This document shows positions 26,627-35,451 of a stretch of DNA of 64,000 bases, in pieces. The notes under the pieces were generated by a model that searched no databases, had not been told where the DNA came from, and saw nothing but the letters and a program-made list of their open reading frames with translations. The translations under genes and the position numbers were made by a program. This stretch comes from CAZSDU01 sp963662525 (GTDB lineage: Bacteria > Bacteroidota > Bacteroidia > Bacteroidales > FEN-979). The stretch is taken from NCBI GenBank assembly GCA_963662525.1, contig OY759717.1, positions 2,232,001 through 2,296,000 of the forward strand, given 5' to 3'. How positions within the stretch are numbered: the stretch's first letter is position 1; each line of letters opens with the position of its first letter.

Positions 26627-27043
26627 TTATTTTTCACCGAAATACTCAACGATATTATTCTCAGATTGTTCCAGCCGAATACAATATAGTTCGGCATCCA
26701 TACGGCGAATGTCTTCCTGTAATTCATTCCAGATTCCGATGGCGACATTTTCGCTTGTTGGAACTTTCCCTTGAAGGAAATCAACCTCAAGGTTAAGGTT
26801 TTTATGATCAATTTTTTTCAGGATTTTTTCTTCGATAAGCTGACTAACATGGCGAAGGTGGATGATTAGTCCTGTTTCAGGATCAACGGTACCCCGGATG
26901 GTAACATACAGAATATAATTATGCCCGTGCCAATTTGGATTTGAACATTTACCAAACACATTGAAGTTTTCTTCCTCTGTGAATTCAGGTAAAAAAAGCC
27001 TGTGAGCAGCACTAAAATGTTCTCTTCGAATGATATCGACCAT
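26627..27043 (-). CDS. 6-pyruvoyl-tetrahydropterin synthase / QueD family (copy 2)
   Basis: 138 residues. Zinc ligands H14 (SAAHRLF) and H39/H41 (NWHGHNY), and catalytic C33 in FGKCSNPNWHGHNY, are present. This spacing and the FGKC-N-P-N-x-HGH form resemble the eukaryote-like PTPS branch more than copy 1 at 12111 does. It uses the product of FolE, which is the next gene. It may make 6-carboxy- or 6-pyruvoyl-tetrahydropterin; with two family members present, their roles may have split (inference). A -7 box lies just upstream at 27063-27070. Confidence 0.85.
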   Translation of the reverse strand: MVDIIRREHFSAAHRLFLPEFTEEENFNVFGKCSNPNWHGHNYILYVTIRGTVDPETGLIIHLRHVSQLIEEKILKKIDHKNLNLEVDFLQGKVPTSENVAIGIWNELQEDIRRMDAELYCIRLEQSENNIVEYFGEK

Positions 27044-27062
27044 GTCAGTCAGAATTGTACTG

Positions 27063-27070
27063 CAAAGGTA
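27063..27070 (-). promoter_or_regulatory. Putative -7 element for the PTPS-folE operon
   Basis: TACCTTTG on the minus strand matches TAnnTTTG, 19 bp before the ATG at 27043. The transcript start would fall about 14 nt from the ATG. Confidence 0.55.
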
Positions 27071-27166
27071 AAGATTTTTTCTTTTTATTATCGAACCAGT
27101 CGAAACGCATTCCTCCCATGAATGAGGGAATGGGCTGCTTCATATTTGAAAAGGAACTAGTTTATA

Positions 27167-27571
27167 TTATCTGCCAGGATTATTGGTCTGGGACTTGCTG
27201 TTTTTTCCGAGTATGATAACCACTTCAAAGATAGTATAGCATAGGTAAAGGATAAAGAAACTCATCATAAAAGGAATGGCTTCAGTGCGATGGATGAAAA
27301 CATAGGATACCATCACCACAACATAAAGGATAAGTTTGAGGGTGGTAATCAGGAAAAAAGTATTGATAAACCTGATGAATTTTTTTGTCATCGATTTAAC
27401 AAGGAAATAATAGGAAATCAGGCTAGTGGCAATGAAAAAGAAAAACAGAAAGGGCAGGGAAGGGGTGTAGAATGAGGAGGGCAGAAATTGGATAATGATT
27501 AATGCCAGGGCTCCAAGAACCAGTGAGTATATCAGGATATGTTTGAGAAATTTCAGGTAATCAGAATTCAT
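27167..27571 (-). CDS. Small four-TM membrane protein next to atpZ
   Basis: 134 residues with four hydrophobic segments (HILIYSLVLGALALIIIQFL; FLFFFFIATSLISYYFLV; TFFLITTLKLILYVVVMVSY; MMSFFILYLCYTIFEVVIIL) and a short polar tail. Proteins of this form stand between AtpZ and AtpB in many Bacteroidota ATP synthase loci, similar in position to AtpI. Its function is unknown; help in assembly of the c-ring or a subunit is a guess from position. Here no atpB follows. Confidence 0.6.
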   Translation of the reverse strand: MNSDYLKFLKHILIYSLVLGALALIIIQFLPSSFYTPSLPFLFFFFIATSLISYYFLVKSMTKKFIRFINTFFLITTLKLILYVVVMVSYVFIHRTEAIPFMMSFFILYLCYTIFEVVIILGKNSKSQTNNPGR

Positions 27572-27595
27572 GTTTCATAGATAAAAACAAAATGT

Positions 27596-27805
27596 TTATT
27601 TTTTTAAAAGATCTCTGGTGGCGAAATATATTGACAGGGAGACGGCCAGCAAGGAAAGAATAATGGTAAAAACAGGTTTGGTGTTAATCCATTGGTCAAG
27701 CTTGAATCCCCCGAAAACGCCTGCAAGGATAATAACCAGCATTTGTAAGGCCATGCTGGAATAACGGGCGTAAGCATTAAGGCTTTTCTTTGGGTCGGGA
27801 ATCAT
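27596..27805 (-). CDS. AtpZ/AtpI-family small membrane protein
   Basis: 69 residues with two TM hairpin segments (ALQMLVIILAGVFGGFKLDQ and FTIILSLLAVSLSIYFATRD). The GGFKLDQW turn is characteristic of AtpZ-like proteins, which accompany F-type ATP synthase operons. The start lies 29 bp inside the 3' end of the bactofilin gene, so the genes are coupled. Confidence 0.75.
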   Translation of the reverse strand: MIPDPKKSLNAYARYSSMALQMLVIILAGVFGGFKLDQWINTKPVFTIILSLLAVSLSIYFATRDLLKK

Positions 27806-28181
27806 CAGGAACAGGGGTAGATTGTGAGTTGCCGGTGGTTATATTTTCCATGGCACAAGTGCCTGAAAATTTTGCCCCGGGTTCGATGGCCAGTTTCCCT
27901 GTTGTTATATCTCCACTGAACCTGGCGCTTTCTTTCAGGGTCAATAACTCAGCTACTTTCACATTGGCTTTGACTTCACCTGAGAAGTCAGCATTCTGGC
28001 AATGGATTTCCCCTTCAATAGAGCCAGTCGGGCCAACAACAATTTTCCCCTTGCAGTTAATATTACCGACCAGGGTTCCATCGATTCGAAAATCTCCGTT
28101 AACATTAATATCCCCTTTTACAACTGTTCCGGTACCTAATAAGTTAATGGAAGGTAATTCCGGCTCTCTATTCTTTGCCAT
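27777..28181 (-). CDS. Bactofilin (polymer-forming cytoskeletal protein)
   Basis: 134 residues from the ATG at 28181. A longer in-frame ORF to 28325 would lie within the porW-like gene and has no family similarity. The DUF583 core is a short beta-helix: LLGTGTVVKGDINVNGDFRI, DGTLVGNINCKGKIVVGPTG, SIEGEIHCQNADFSGEVKAN and TTGKLAIEPGAKFSGTC. Bactofilins polymerise without nucleotide and act in cell shape or as scaffolds for envelope machines. It starts 4 bp after the porW-like stop. Confidence 0.88.
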   Translation of the reverse strand: MAKNREPELPSINLLGTGTVVKGDINVNGDFRIDGTLVGNINCKGKIVVGPTGSIEGEIHCQNADFSGEVKANVKVAELLTLKESARFSGDITTGKLAIEPGAKFSGTCAMENITTGNSQSTPVPDDSRPKEKP

Positions 28182-28185
28182 AACA

Positions 28186-30858
28186 TTATTTTTTAACCGG
28201 GTAATATTTTTCAAAGAAGCGAATATACTGAGAAATATCCTTGTTACGGTAGAAAACGGGATAATTTTCAGTCGATATAACAAAATCAGAATAACCCCCG
28301 GTGGTTTCCAGTTTGATGAAAACATACTTACTATCTCGGATGTTGATCAGATAATTCAATGCTTTTTCTGAGTTTTCGAAATTATTAACAGTAATCATTT
28401 GACGTGAATTATCGAGTAACAGACTGTTGACCTGAAGATTTTCAAGATCATGGTATTTTTGGTTAAAATCGGAAATTTTTACTTTAAGGGCATCAACATC
28501 CACCCTGTTTCCATCAACGATCAACAAATAAAAATGTAAGGCATCGGGATTGAATTTGTAAAGTTTCAGGCCTGTATCAAGTAGTACAGAAGAATCACTG
28601 ACAATAGGTTCCCCCTGTGAGTTTCTTTGTTTGCCAAGAAAATTCAGAACATCCTGTGCCAATCCCTTGACTTCACTCTTGGGATAGTTCTTAATGATCT
28701 GGTACATTGCTTCAGCGAGAGAGTCAACTACTTCTATTTTTCCCAAAGCCAGCCCCCGGAGATAATCAAACCGGGGCATCAGTACAGAATCTGATTTATA
28801 TTGGTTCCTGGCCAGATCGGCATTATTGATGACCATATAATACTGCTGATTAGTATAAGCCAGATAAGTACTCTCATATAAGCGGGCAGCATCCGATTTA
28901 TGAGAATTGATTTCTTTATAATAATTCGGGTTAATCAGTAACTTGGCATAATCTGATTCTGAATATTTATTTAAAATCTGATTTTTGTAAGTATCACTTT
29001 TGGGTTTATTTTCCAGATCATTATAAAGGGTATACAGCATATAATCAGATTGCACCTTGAACATATTGTCCGGAAATCGATCTTGCAAAGTTTCAAACGC
29101 ACCGATTGCCCTCCCAAAGTCACCTAATCCTTCATAATAAATGAAACCTGACTTATAATAAGCATGAATCATTTTTTCATCTGATGCATCTTTTTGTTGT
29201 TTAGTAAACGGGACATTCTGGAGATAAAAATTCCGCTCTTTCGGATTATTTGATTTTGGAATAACCCCTTTTGCCTGTTTGGTTGAATCAGCCCCGGAAG
29301 GAGGAGGAATCAAAGTATCCGGTATCTCCTCGTTATTCACGGCAACCATGTTTTTATCAGAAAGGAACCAGTTATCTTCCAGTTTACGTCTGCCCCACTT
29401 TCGTGAAAAACTAGTAAACCCATTGGCCATAGTTGTTGGATTATAAAAATACCAGCGACCTGTTGAATTTGCCGATGACTGTTGATCACGGTTCGGTCCG
29501 AACATATTCAGGTTTTCTGCCTTTTCCTGCTCTTCTTGTCTTTTCTTTATTTCTTCAGCAATCAGTTTATTAATGATCTTATCGATAATAATATTTCTTT
29601 CCTCTTCCGTCATCGTTGCCAGTTTTTGCAAACTGTCCTGGAGACTGATCATTTTAAGATTGGTGACGAGATCCGTCAACGTGCTTGTCTTTTTTTGTAA
29701 TTCCTTATATCCCGCAAAGTCTTTTGGAAGAAATTGCATTGTACTGTCGTAATAAGCCTGTGAATTGGGATAATCAGGCTGAACAAAATAAATATCTGCC
29801 AGTTGCAAGGAGGAAATCGCCTTCTGATAATTATTTTTTTTACTTTCAGAAACTGATTTTTTCAGATAGCTGATGGTGGAAACAGTATCTCCGTCCCTGA
29901 GGGTTATCTGAGCAAGGGAATAATAAACCTGATCAAGCAGTTCCTTGTTTTTATCATCCTTCAGCATCCGGGTTAGTTTTTTAATGATATAATCCCGGTT
30001 GCCCGCTTTTGTATCATAGCATTGGGCTAAATTGATCTTGGCATTAAATTCCATTTCAAACTGTGGATTTCGTTTGATTACCTTTTCATAAAGGCGTGAA
30101 GCGTCCTGAAGTTCTCCGTTTTGTTGATGAATCTGTGCCAGGATAAAATAACAGCGGGTTTCCATGTTCCGGTCAGGATTCAATTCTAAGGCACGTTCGA
30201 TAAAAGGAACCGCTGAAGCATAATTTTTCTGAAGAATGAAAAACTGACCATAAGCCAGATTCAGATCGGTTTCAAGATTATTAGGTGCCTGTCCTTGCTT
30301 TATTTTACTCTGCAGCATATCCAGCATGGGTTCTGCCCGGTTATAGTCACCCAGTTGGATGTTGGATAATGCCTGCCAAAGCATGGCTTCATACTTGATG
30401 TCGTTAGTGTTGTATGTTTTGATCACAAATTCAAAGGTACGGCGGGCCATGGGATAATCCTGTTTGTAGAAATAGGCCTTACCAATAAGCAGGTATGAAT
30501 CATCTATCCATTTTACATATTCTTTACGGTTAAAAACCATAGAATGTTTCTGTATGGTTTTGGAAGCTTTTTTTATTGCAATATCTGCATATTGAGATAT
30601 TTTTCCGCTGCTTGCCTTATCTCCGAAGTTATATACAGGGATAATCAGGGAAAAATTGTCAGTCAAACCTGCCTCAAAATCTTTTTTACCCTGACGCATA
30701 TTGTCCATGCCATTCCAGTAAACATTATAATGAGAAGTCAGGTTGTGATATGCCCGGCGAATAAAGGTATTTTTCTTGGTTGAACAGCCACTGATCACTA
30801 CGATGGCAATTAAAACAAAAAAATACCCGGCAAAGGAAAATATCTTCGTCGATTTCAA
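28186..30858 (-). CDS. porW: SprE/PorW-like T9SS-associated TPR lipoprotein
   Basis: 890 residues with a lipoprotein signal (VVISGC, C25). The first mature segment KKNTFIRRAYHNLTSHYNVY then WNGMDN is the recognised start of the SprE/PorW family (type IX secretion lipoproteins of Flavobacterium and Porphyromonas). It has many TPR-like repeats (LIGKAYFYKQDYPMARRTFE; ALELNPDRNMETRCYFILAQ; RDGDTVSTISYLKKSVSESK; AIGAFETLQDRFPDNMFKVQ) and a coiled EEIKKRQEEQEKAENLN stretch near 440. PorW is reported to link the PorN/GldN side to the translocon. gldKLMN lies about 5.5 kb away on the other strand. The downstream partners are the bactofilin and AtpZ. Confidence 0.82.
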   Translation of the reverse strand: MKSTKIFSFAGYFFVLIAIVVISGCSTKKNTFIRRAYHNLTSHYNVYWNGMDNMRQGKKDFEAGLTDNFSLIIPVYNFGDKASSGKISQYADIAIKKASKTIQKHSMVFNRKEYVKWIDDSYLLIGKAYFYKQDYPMARRTFEFVIKTYNTNDIKYEAMLWQALSNIQLGDYNRAEPMLDMLQSKIKQGQAPNNLETDLNLAYGQFFILQKNYASAVPFIERALELNPDRNMETRCYFILAQIHQQNGELQDASRLYEKVIKRNPQFEMEFNAKINLAQCYDTKAGNRDYIIKKLTRMLKDDKNKELLDQVYYSLAQITLRDGDTVSTISYLKKSVSESKKNNYQKAISSLQLADIYFVQPDYPNSQAYYDSTMQFLPKDFAGYKELQKKTSTLTDLVTNLKMISLQDSLQKLATMTEEERNIIIDKIINKLIAEEIKKRQEEQEKAENLNMFGPNRDQQSSANSTGRWYFYNPTTMANGFTSFSRKWGRRKLEDNWFLSDKNMVAVNNEEIPDTLIPPPSGADSTKQAKGVIPKSNNPKERNFYLQNVPFTKQQKDASDEKMIHAYYKSGFIYYEGLGDFGRAIGAFETLQDRFPDNMFKVQSDYMLYTLYNDLENKPKSDTYKNQILNKYSESDYAKLLINPNYYKEINSHKSDAARLYESTYLAYTNQQYYMVINNADLARNQYKSDSVLMPRFDYLRGLALGKIEVVDSLAEAMYQIIKNYPKSEVKGLAQDVLNFLGKQRNSQGEPIVSDSSVLLDTGLKLYKFNPDALHFYLLIVDGNRVDVDALKVKISDFNQKYHDLENLQVNSLLLDNSRQMITVNNFENSEKALNYLINIRDSKYVFIKLETTGGYSDFVISTENYPVFYRNKDISQYIRFFEKYYPVKK

Positions 30859-30896
30859 TAGTGAGAGACGTTTTATCTTTATAAACTGAATTTTTA

Positions 30897-30904
30897 CAAA
30901 AATA
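30897..30904 (-). promoter_or_regulatory. Putative -7 element for the porW-like operon
   Basis: TATTTTTG on the minus strand matches TAnnTTTG, 38 bp before the ATG at 30858. The tract is AT-rich, so a chance match is possible. Confidence 0.35.
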
Positions 30905-30941
30905 TTTTAAATTTTTGACATAGCACTGAAAACCTTGAACA

Positions 30942-30972
30942 TTTGTCGGTTGACATAATTTTCCGATATTTG
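30942..30972 (+). promoter_or_regulatory. Putative promoter of the M23 peptidase gene
   Basis: TTTG at 30942-30945 (-33) is 19 bp from GATATTTG at 30965-30972, which differs from TAnnTTTG in one base. It lies 28 bp before the ATG at 31001. Confidence 0.45.
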
Positions 30973-31000
30973 CAGCGTTTACAGGAAACATACGCAATTC

Positions 31001-31891
31001 ATGGGTTCAGAGAAGCGGGACAGGAAAAAAATCAGATGGGTCGATAAGCTGAGAAATAAATACCGGCTTGTTTTTATGAATGATGAAACCTTGGAAGAAC
31101 GTTTTACATTCCGGCTTTCTCGTTTGAATGTTTTTATTGCCTTGGGGACACTCACGATACTGTTGATTTTTTTAACCACTATTCTCATTGCTTTCACCCC
31201 CTTGAAGGAATATATTCCGGGCTATACCAATGTTGGTCTTCAGAAAAAGCTGTATGAACTTCAATTAAAGACAGATTCTATTGAGAAAGATCTGGCTAAA
31301 AAAGATAAATTTATCCAAAATTTGAGAGATATTATCAATGGGAAAGACCTGACAGAAGATATTCCATTGGTCAAAGACACTTCCTCCCGTTACAAGAATA
31401 TTAAAGTCAAACGCTCGGAAGATGATTCATTGCTTAGAATGCAGGTTGAGAGCCAGTCGAAATATCATCTATATAAAATGGAGACAGTGGAAGCGTCAAA
31501 TCTGAAAAAGTCATCCATTGGAGGTTTGTTGTTTTTTGTTCCACTTAAAGGGATCATAACCAATGAATATAATACACTGAATCAACATTACGGGGTCGAC
31601 ATTGTGGCAAAAGAAAATGAAGCAATAAAATCGGTGTTGGACGGAACGGTCATTTTAACGAACTGGACGCTGGAGACAGGCTATGTTATTGCTGTCCAGC
31701 ATTCCTATAACATAGTTTCCATTTATAAGCATAATTCGGCCATATTGAAAAAAACCGGCGATCTGGTCAAAGCTGGTGAACCAATTGCCATTATCGGAAA
31801 CACTGGTGAGCTGGCCTCCGGTCCCCATCTCCATTTTGAGCTCTGGAATAATGGAAGTCCGGTAAATCCCAAAGACTACATTACTTTTTAA
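31001..31891 (+). CDS. M23-family (LytM) cell-wall endopeptidase
   Basis: 296 residues. A cytoplasmic basic N-terminus (about 1-43) precedes one TM segment (IALGTLTILLIFLTTILIAF, about 47-66). A coiled coil (about 80-110) and a C-terminal LytM domain (about 175-296) follow. The zinc residues are in QHYGVDIVAK (H and D) and GPHLHFELWN (HxH), so the enzyme should be active on peptidoglycan cross-bridges. It is divergent from the porW-like gene; dxr follows after 16 bp. Confidence 0.9.
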   Translation: MGSEKRDRKKIRWVDKLRNKYRLVFMNDETLEERFTFRLSRLNVFIALGTLTILLIFLTTILIAFTPLKEYIPGYTNVGLQKKLYELQLKTDSIEKDLAKKDKFIQNLRDIINGKDLTEDIPLVKDTSSRYKNIKVKRSEDDSLLRMQVESQSKYHLYKMETVEASNLKKSSIGGLLFFVPLKGIITNEYNTLNQHYGVDIVAKENEAIKSVLDGTVILTNWTLETGYVIAVQHSYNIVSIYKHNSAILKKTGDLVKAGEPIAIIGNTGELASGPHLHFELWNNGSPVNPKDYITF

Positions 31892-31907
31892 TTCCTCAAT
31901 TTCCATT

Positions 31908-33068
31908 TTGAAAAAGCATATTGCAATATTAGGTTCCACAGGATCCATCGGCACCCAGTCCTTGGAGGTTATTCGCAGTCATCCGGATCTTTTTGAGGTT
32001 GAGGTTCTGTCGGCCCAGAACAATTGCGAACTTCTTATTCATCAGGCCCTTGAATTCAGGCCAAATGCAGTGGTAATTGGAAATGTCAGTTGTTACGGGA
32101 AGGTCAGGGATGCACTGTCCGCACTTCCGGTAAAAGTATTTGCCGGAGAGGAGGCTATATGTCAGATTGTGGAGATGGATAGTATTGACCTGGTGTTAAG
32201 CGCCCTCGTAGGATATTCGGGGTTAAAACCCACCTTAAATGCCATCCGGAAGGGTAAAAATATAGCCCTGGCCAACAAGGAGACCCTGGTGGTTGCCGGT
32301 CAGCTAATAATGGAAGAAGCGCACTTTCATAAATCATGGATTCTGCCTGTTGATTCCGAACACTCTGCAATTTTTCAATGCTTGCTTGGAGAACATCCTG
32401 ATTCCGTTGAGAAAATTTTTCTGACTGCTTCCGGTGGTCCTTTTCTTGGGTTTAACCTGAACCAGTTGAAAAATGTCAGCAGAGAAGCTGCATTAAAACA
32501 TCCCAACTGGAAAATGGGCAATAAAGTTACGATTGATTCAGCGACCATGATGAATAAGGGTCTTGAAGTTATTGAAGCACGATGGCTTTTTAACTTGAGA
32601 CCGGATCAGATTGATATAATTATCCATTCTCAGTCGGTGATTCATTCGATTGTTCAGTTTCATGACGGGTCAATGAAAGCACAGATGGGGCTTCCTGATA
32701 TGAAACTTCCAATCCTGTTTGCCATGTCTTATCCCCACAGGGTTCAATCTGCATCTCCCCGGTTCAGCTTTACGGATTACCCTCAATTGACTTTTCAAGC
32801 TCCTGATCAAGTTCTTTTTCGATGCTTACCACTGGCCTATACAGCACTGGAAAAAGGAGGGAATCTTGCCTGTATCCTGAATTCAGCCAATGAAATTGCT
32901 GTTGCAGCTTTCCTGGAAAACCGCCTTGAGTTTTTAAAAATTCCTTTAGTTATTGAGCATTGTATGAACACCTTGCCTTTTATTATGAATCCGTCTTATG
33001 AAGATTATGTAAATTCGCACCGGGAAACTTTGATTAGAGCCGGGGAATTTATCGGCAGCCTGAATTAG
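31908..33068 (+). CDS. dxr: 1-deoxy-D-xylulose 5-phosphate reductoisomerase
   Basis: 386 residues. The reading frame starts with TTG at 31908, directly before the Rossmann motif (KKHIAILGSTGSIGTQSLEV); there is no usable ATG before the motif. Conserved parts include ALANKETLVVAG, LPVDSEHSAIFQCL, ASGGPF and NKVTIDSATMMNKGLEVIEA, all needed for NADPH, metal and substrate binding. It performs the first committed step of the MEP isoprenoid pathway. rseP follows after 26 bp, an arrangement common in Bacteroidota. Confidence 0.94.
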   Translation: MKKHIAILGSTGSIGTQSLEVIRSHPDLFEVEVLSAQNNCELLIHQALEFRPNAVVIGNVSCYGKVRDALSALPVKVFAGEEAICQIVEMDSIDLVLSALVGYSGLKPTLNAIRKGKNIALANKETLVVAGQLIMEEAHFHKSWILPVDSEHSAIFQCLLGEHPDSVEKIFLTASGGPFLGFNLNQLKNVSREAALKHPNWKMGNKVTIDSATMMNKGLEVIEARWLFNLRPDQIDIIIHSQSVIHSIVQFHDGSMKAQMGLPDMKLPILFAMSYPHRVQSASPRFSFTDYPQLTFQAPDQVLFRCLPLAYTALEKGGNLACILNSANEIAVAAFLENRLEFLKIPLVIEHCMNTLPFIMNPSYEDYVNSHRETLIRAGEFIGSLN

Positions 33069-33094
33069 AATTAAATCTTTAATGATCACTTATA

Positions 33095-34414
33095 ATGGAT
33101 ATAGTTGTTAAAATCACACAGTTATTGCTAAGTCTCTCCATACTTGTCATTTTTCACGAGTTTGGACATTATATTGCTGCAAAAATATTTAAAACCAGGG
33201 TAGAAAAATTTTATCTTTTTTTCAATCCATGGTTTTCGCTTTTTAAATTTAAAAAGGGTGAAACTGAATACGGGATAGGATGGGTACCCCTTGGAGGTTA
33301 TGTTAAAATATCAGGAATGATTGATGAATCCATGGATGTTGAACAGATGAAACAACCACCTCAACCCTGGGAATTCAGGTCCAAGCGTGCATGGCAGCGC
33401 CTAATCATTATGCTGGGAGGGGTCACTGTAAATATCCTGTTAGCCATTGGGATTTATGTCGTTATGCTATTTGTATGGGGAGAACAATATCTCCCAACTT
33501 CGGAGGTAAAATACGGGATCACTGTTGATTCATTGGGATATGAGATGGGACTTAGGAACGGGGATAAAATTCTTTCTGTGGACAACAAGGCCGTTGAAGA
33601 TTTTGCGGCTATCCCCAAAGTGATTATTCTGGAGGAGGCAAAAACGATTCAGGTGACCAGGGATGGTCAGAAAACAGATATTCAGATTCCGTCAGGATCT
33701 ATCAGTAAAATGATTCAAAGAAATTCTCCGGATTTCATTTCTTTTCGAATTCCGTTTGAGGTGGGAGAATTTACCAAGACCTCTCCTGCTAAACTGGCCG
33801 GGGTAAAGATCAATGATAAAATCATTGGAATTGATGACACCCTGCTCACTTATTTTGATCAGTTCCGTTCGGTCATAGGGCGATTTAAAAACCAGGAAGT
33901 CCACGTGCTTGTTCTTCGTGGAACCGATACACTCCGGATGCTGATCAAGGTTCCCCAGGAAGGGCTGATCGGGGTTTATCCCAAAGGTCCGGTAAATTTC
34001 TTCAGCTTGAAAGAAAAAAAGTATAATGTGATCACGGCCATCCCAGCAGGAATTGCTAAAACATGGAATGGAGTCGGAAATTATCTGAAATCAATCAAGC
34101 TTCTTTTTTCCCAGGACAAAGCCTATGAATCGGTAGGAGGGTTTATTACCATTGGCAGTATTTTTCCGGCTATCTGGGACTGGCAGGCTTTCTGGTCTCT
34201 GACTGCCTTTTTATCCATTATGCTGGCAATTCTCAATGTGTTACCAATTCCAGCACTTGACGGAGGGCATGTGATGTTCCTGTTATATGAAATTATTTTC
34301 AGGCGCAAGCCCAGCGATAAATTCATGGAATACGCCCAGTATATTGGAATGGCCATCCTTTTTGGGCTCCTTATTTTTGCCAATGGGAATGACATTGTAA
34401 AACTTTTCAGGTAA
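33095..34414 (+). CDS. rseP: RseP-family site-2 intramembrane metalloprotease
   Basis: 439 residues. The zinc-binding HEFGH is at 21-25 in the first TM segment. A membrane-reentrant GWVPLGGYVKISGM region follows, then two PDZ-like domains (LGYEMGLRNGDKILSVDNKA; SPAKLAGVKINDKIIGIDDT), and the last catalytic motif NVLPIPALDGGHVMFLLYE. RseP cleaves TM helices such as those of anti-sigma factors; the candidate anti-sigma protein at 11514 has one TM segment, so it could be a substrate (inference only). Confidence 0.93.
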   Translation: MDIVVKITQLLLSLSILVIFHEFGHYIAAKIFKTRVEKFYLFFNPWFSLFKFKKGETEYGIGWVPLGGYVKISGMIDESMDVEQMKQPPQPWEFRSKRAWQRLIIMLGGVTVNILLAIGIYVVMLFVWGEQYLPTSEVKYGITVDSLGYEMGLRNGDKILSVDNKAVEDFAAIPKVIILEEAKTIQVTRDGQKTDIQIPSGSISKMIQRNSPDFISFRIPFEVGEFTKTSPAKLAGVKINDKIIGIDDTLLTYFDQFRSVIGRFKNQEVHVLVLRGTDTLRMLIKVPQEGLIGVYPKGPVNFFSLKEKKYNVITAIPAGIAKTWNGVGNYLKSIKLLFSQDKAYESVGGFITIGSIFPAIWDWQAFWSLTAFLSIMLAILNVLPIPALDGGHVMFLLYEIIFRRKPSDKFMEYAQYIGMAILFGLLIFANGNDIVKLFR

Positions 34415-34419
34415 AAAGC

Positions 34420-35316
34420 TTACTCTGTCACTTTCTCTTTCAGCGATTTAAATCCTTCTCCCAGAATTTCTGTTGCATCGGTTATGGTTAGAAATGCTTT
34501 CGGATCGATTTCATGAATAAACTCTTCGAGTATTCCAAGCTCTCTCCGGTTGACTACGGTAAAAATAATGCGCCGGTCTGCATTGTTGTACATTCCTTTT
34601 CCATCGATAAAAGTACCTCCACGGTCGAGATTGTTAATTATTTTATCTCGAATTTCTTCGTGTTTATCAGAGATAATGAAAAGACTTTTATCATAGCTGA
34701 CACCTTCAAGAACAATATCTATAACTTTTCCCGTAATAAAAATTACGATCCATGAATAGAGGGGTATTTTCCAGTCCCGGAAAACAATAAGACCGACCAG
34801 GACAATGACAGAATCAACATAAATCATGAGTAATCCAAGGGGAAGGCGGGTATACTTGGCAATAATCATGGCAACGATATCACTGCCTCCAGATGTCGCC
34901 TTTGATTTAAAGATCAGTCCCAGTCCCAGTCCGGCCATCACTCCTCCGAAAATAGATGAAAGCAGGGCATCTCCTTCAACCAAGGGTTTAAACCCCCAGA
35001 AATAGGTGAGGGTATCCGTAAAGATTGCTGTCAGAGAGAAGCCAAGCACAGTCTTATAACCAAATCGGGGACCAAGAAATTTTATCCCGATCAGGGTCAG
35101 TGGAATGTCAAAACACAAGGCCACCAAACCCACCGGCGTACCCAAAAGATAATGGAGTACGATAGAAATGCCGTATACTCCCCCGGGGATGATTTTGTAA
35201 GGAGTGATAAATAGTACAAATCCAGTGGCAAGAATAAATGATCCAATAATGATAAGGCTGTTAGAAATGAACCATTTTCGTGTAAATGGTTTTTCTTTGA
35301 TGATAAAAAATGCCAT
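34420..35316 (-). CDS. YitT-family membrane protein (DUF2179)
   Basis: 298 residues. Five to six TM segments cover residues about 15-200 (LIIIGSFILATGFVLFITPY; SIFGGVMAGLGLGLIFKSKA; SGGSDIVAMIIAKYTRLPLG). A soluble C-terminal DUF2179 domain (about 220-295) includes RIIFTVVNRRELGILEEFIH. Family function is not established. It is convergent with rseP, with a 5-bp gap. Confidence 0.88.
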   Translation of the reverse strand: MAFFIIKEKPFTRKWFISNSLIIIGSFILATGFVLFITPYKIIPGGVYGISIVLHYLLGTPVGLVALCFDIPLTLIGIKFLGPRFGYKTVLGFSLTAIFTDTLTYFWGFKPLVEGDALLSSIFGGVMAGLGLGLIFKSKATSGGSDIVAMIIAKYTRLPLGLLMIYVDSVIVLVGLIVFRDWKIPLYSWIVIFITGKVIDIVLEGVSYDKSLFIISDKHEEIRDKIINNLDRGGTFIDGKGMYNNADRRIIFTVVNRRELGILEEFIHEIDPKAFLTITDATEILGEGFKSLKEKVTE

Positions 35317-35348
35317 AACGATAGGTTTTTGAATATCAGTTTATAATG

Positions 35349-35356
35349 CAAAGATA
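35349..35356 (-). promoter_or_regulatory. Putative -7 element for the YitT gene
   Basis: TATCTTTG on the minus strand (followed by CA) matches TAnnTTTG, 32 bp before the ATG at 35316. Confidence 0.5.
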
Positions 35357-35451
35357 TTTTTTTATACACAATGGAATTTATTTACCTCCGTTATTGTATT
35401 AACAAAAAATTGTACTTTTATCGCGGTTTTTAATACCATAACATTAAATTT

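Noticed and set aside
27777..28371. Plus-strand open frame of about 190 codons over the bactofilin gene
   Set aside because: The minus-strand bactofilin repeats explain the sequence; the plus frame runs across the bactofilin and into porW with no recognisable domain.
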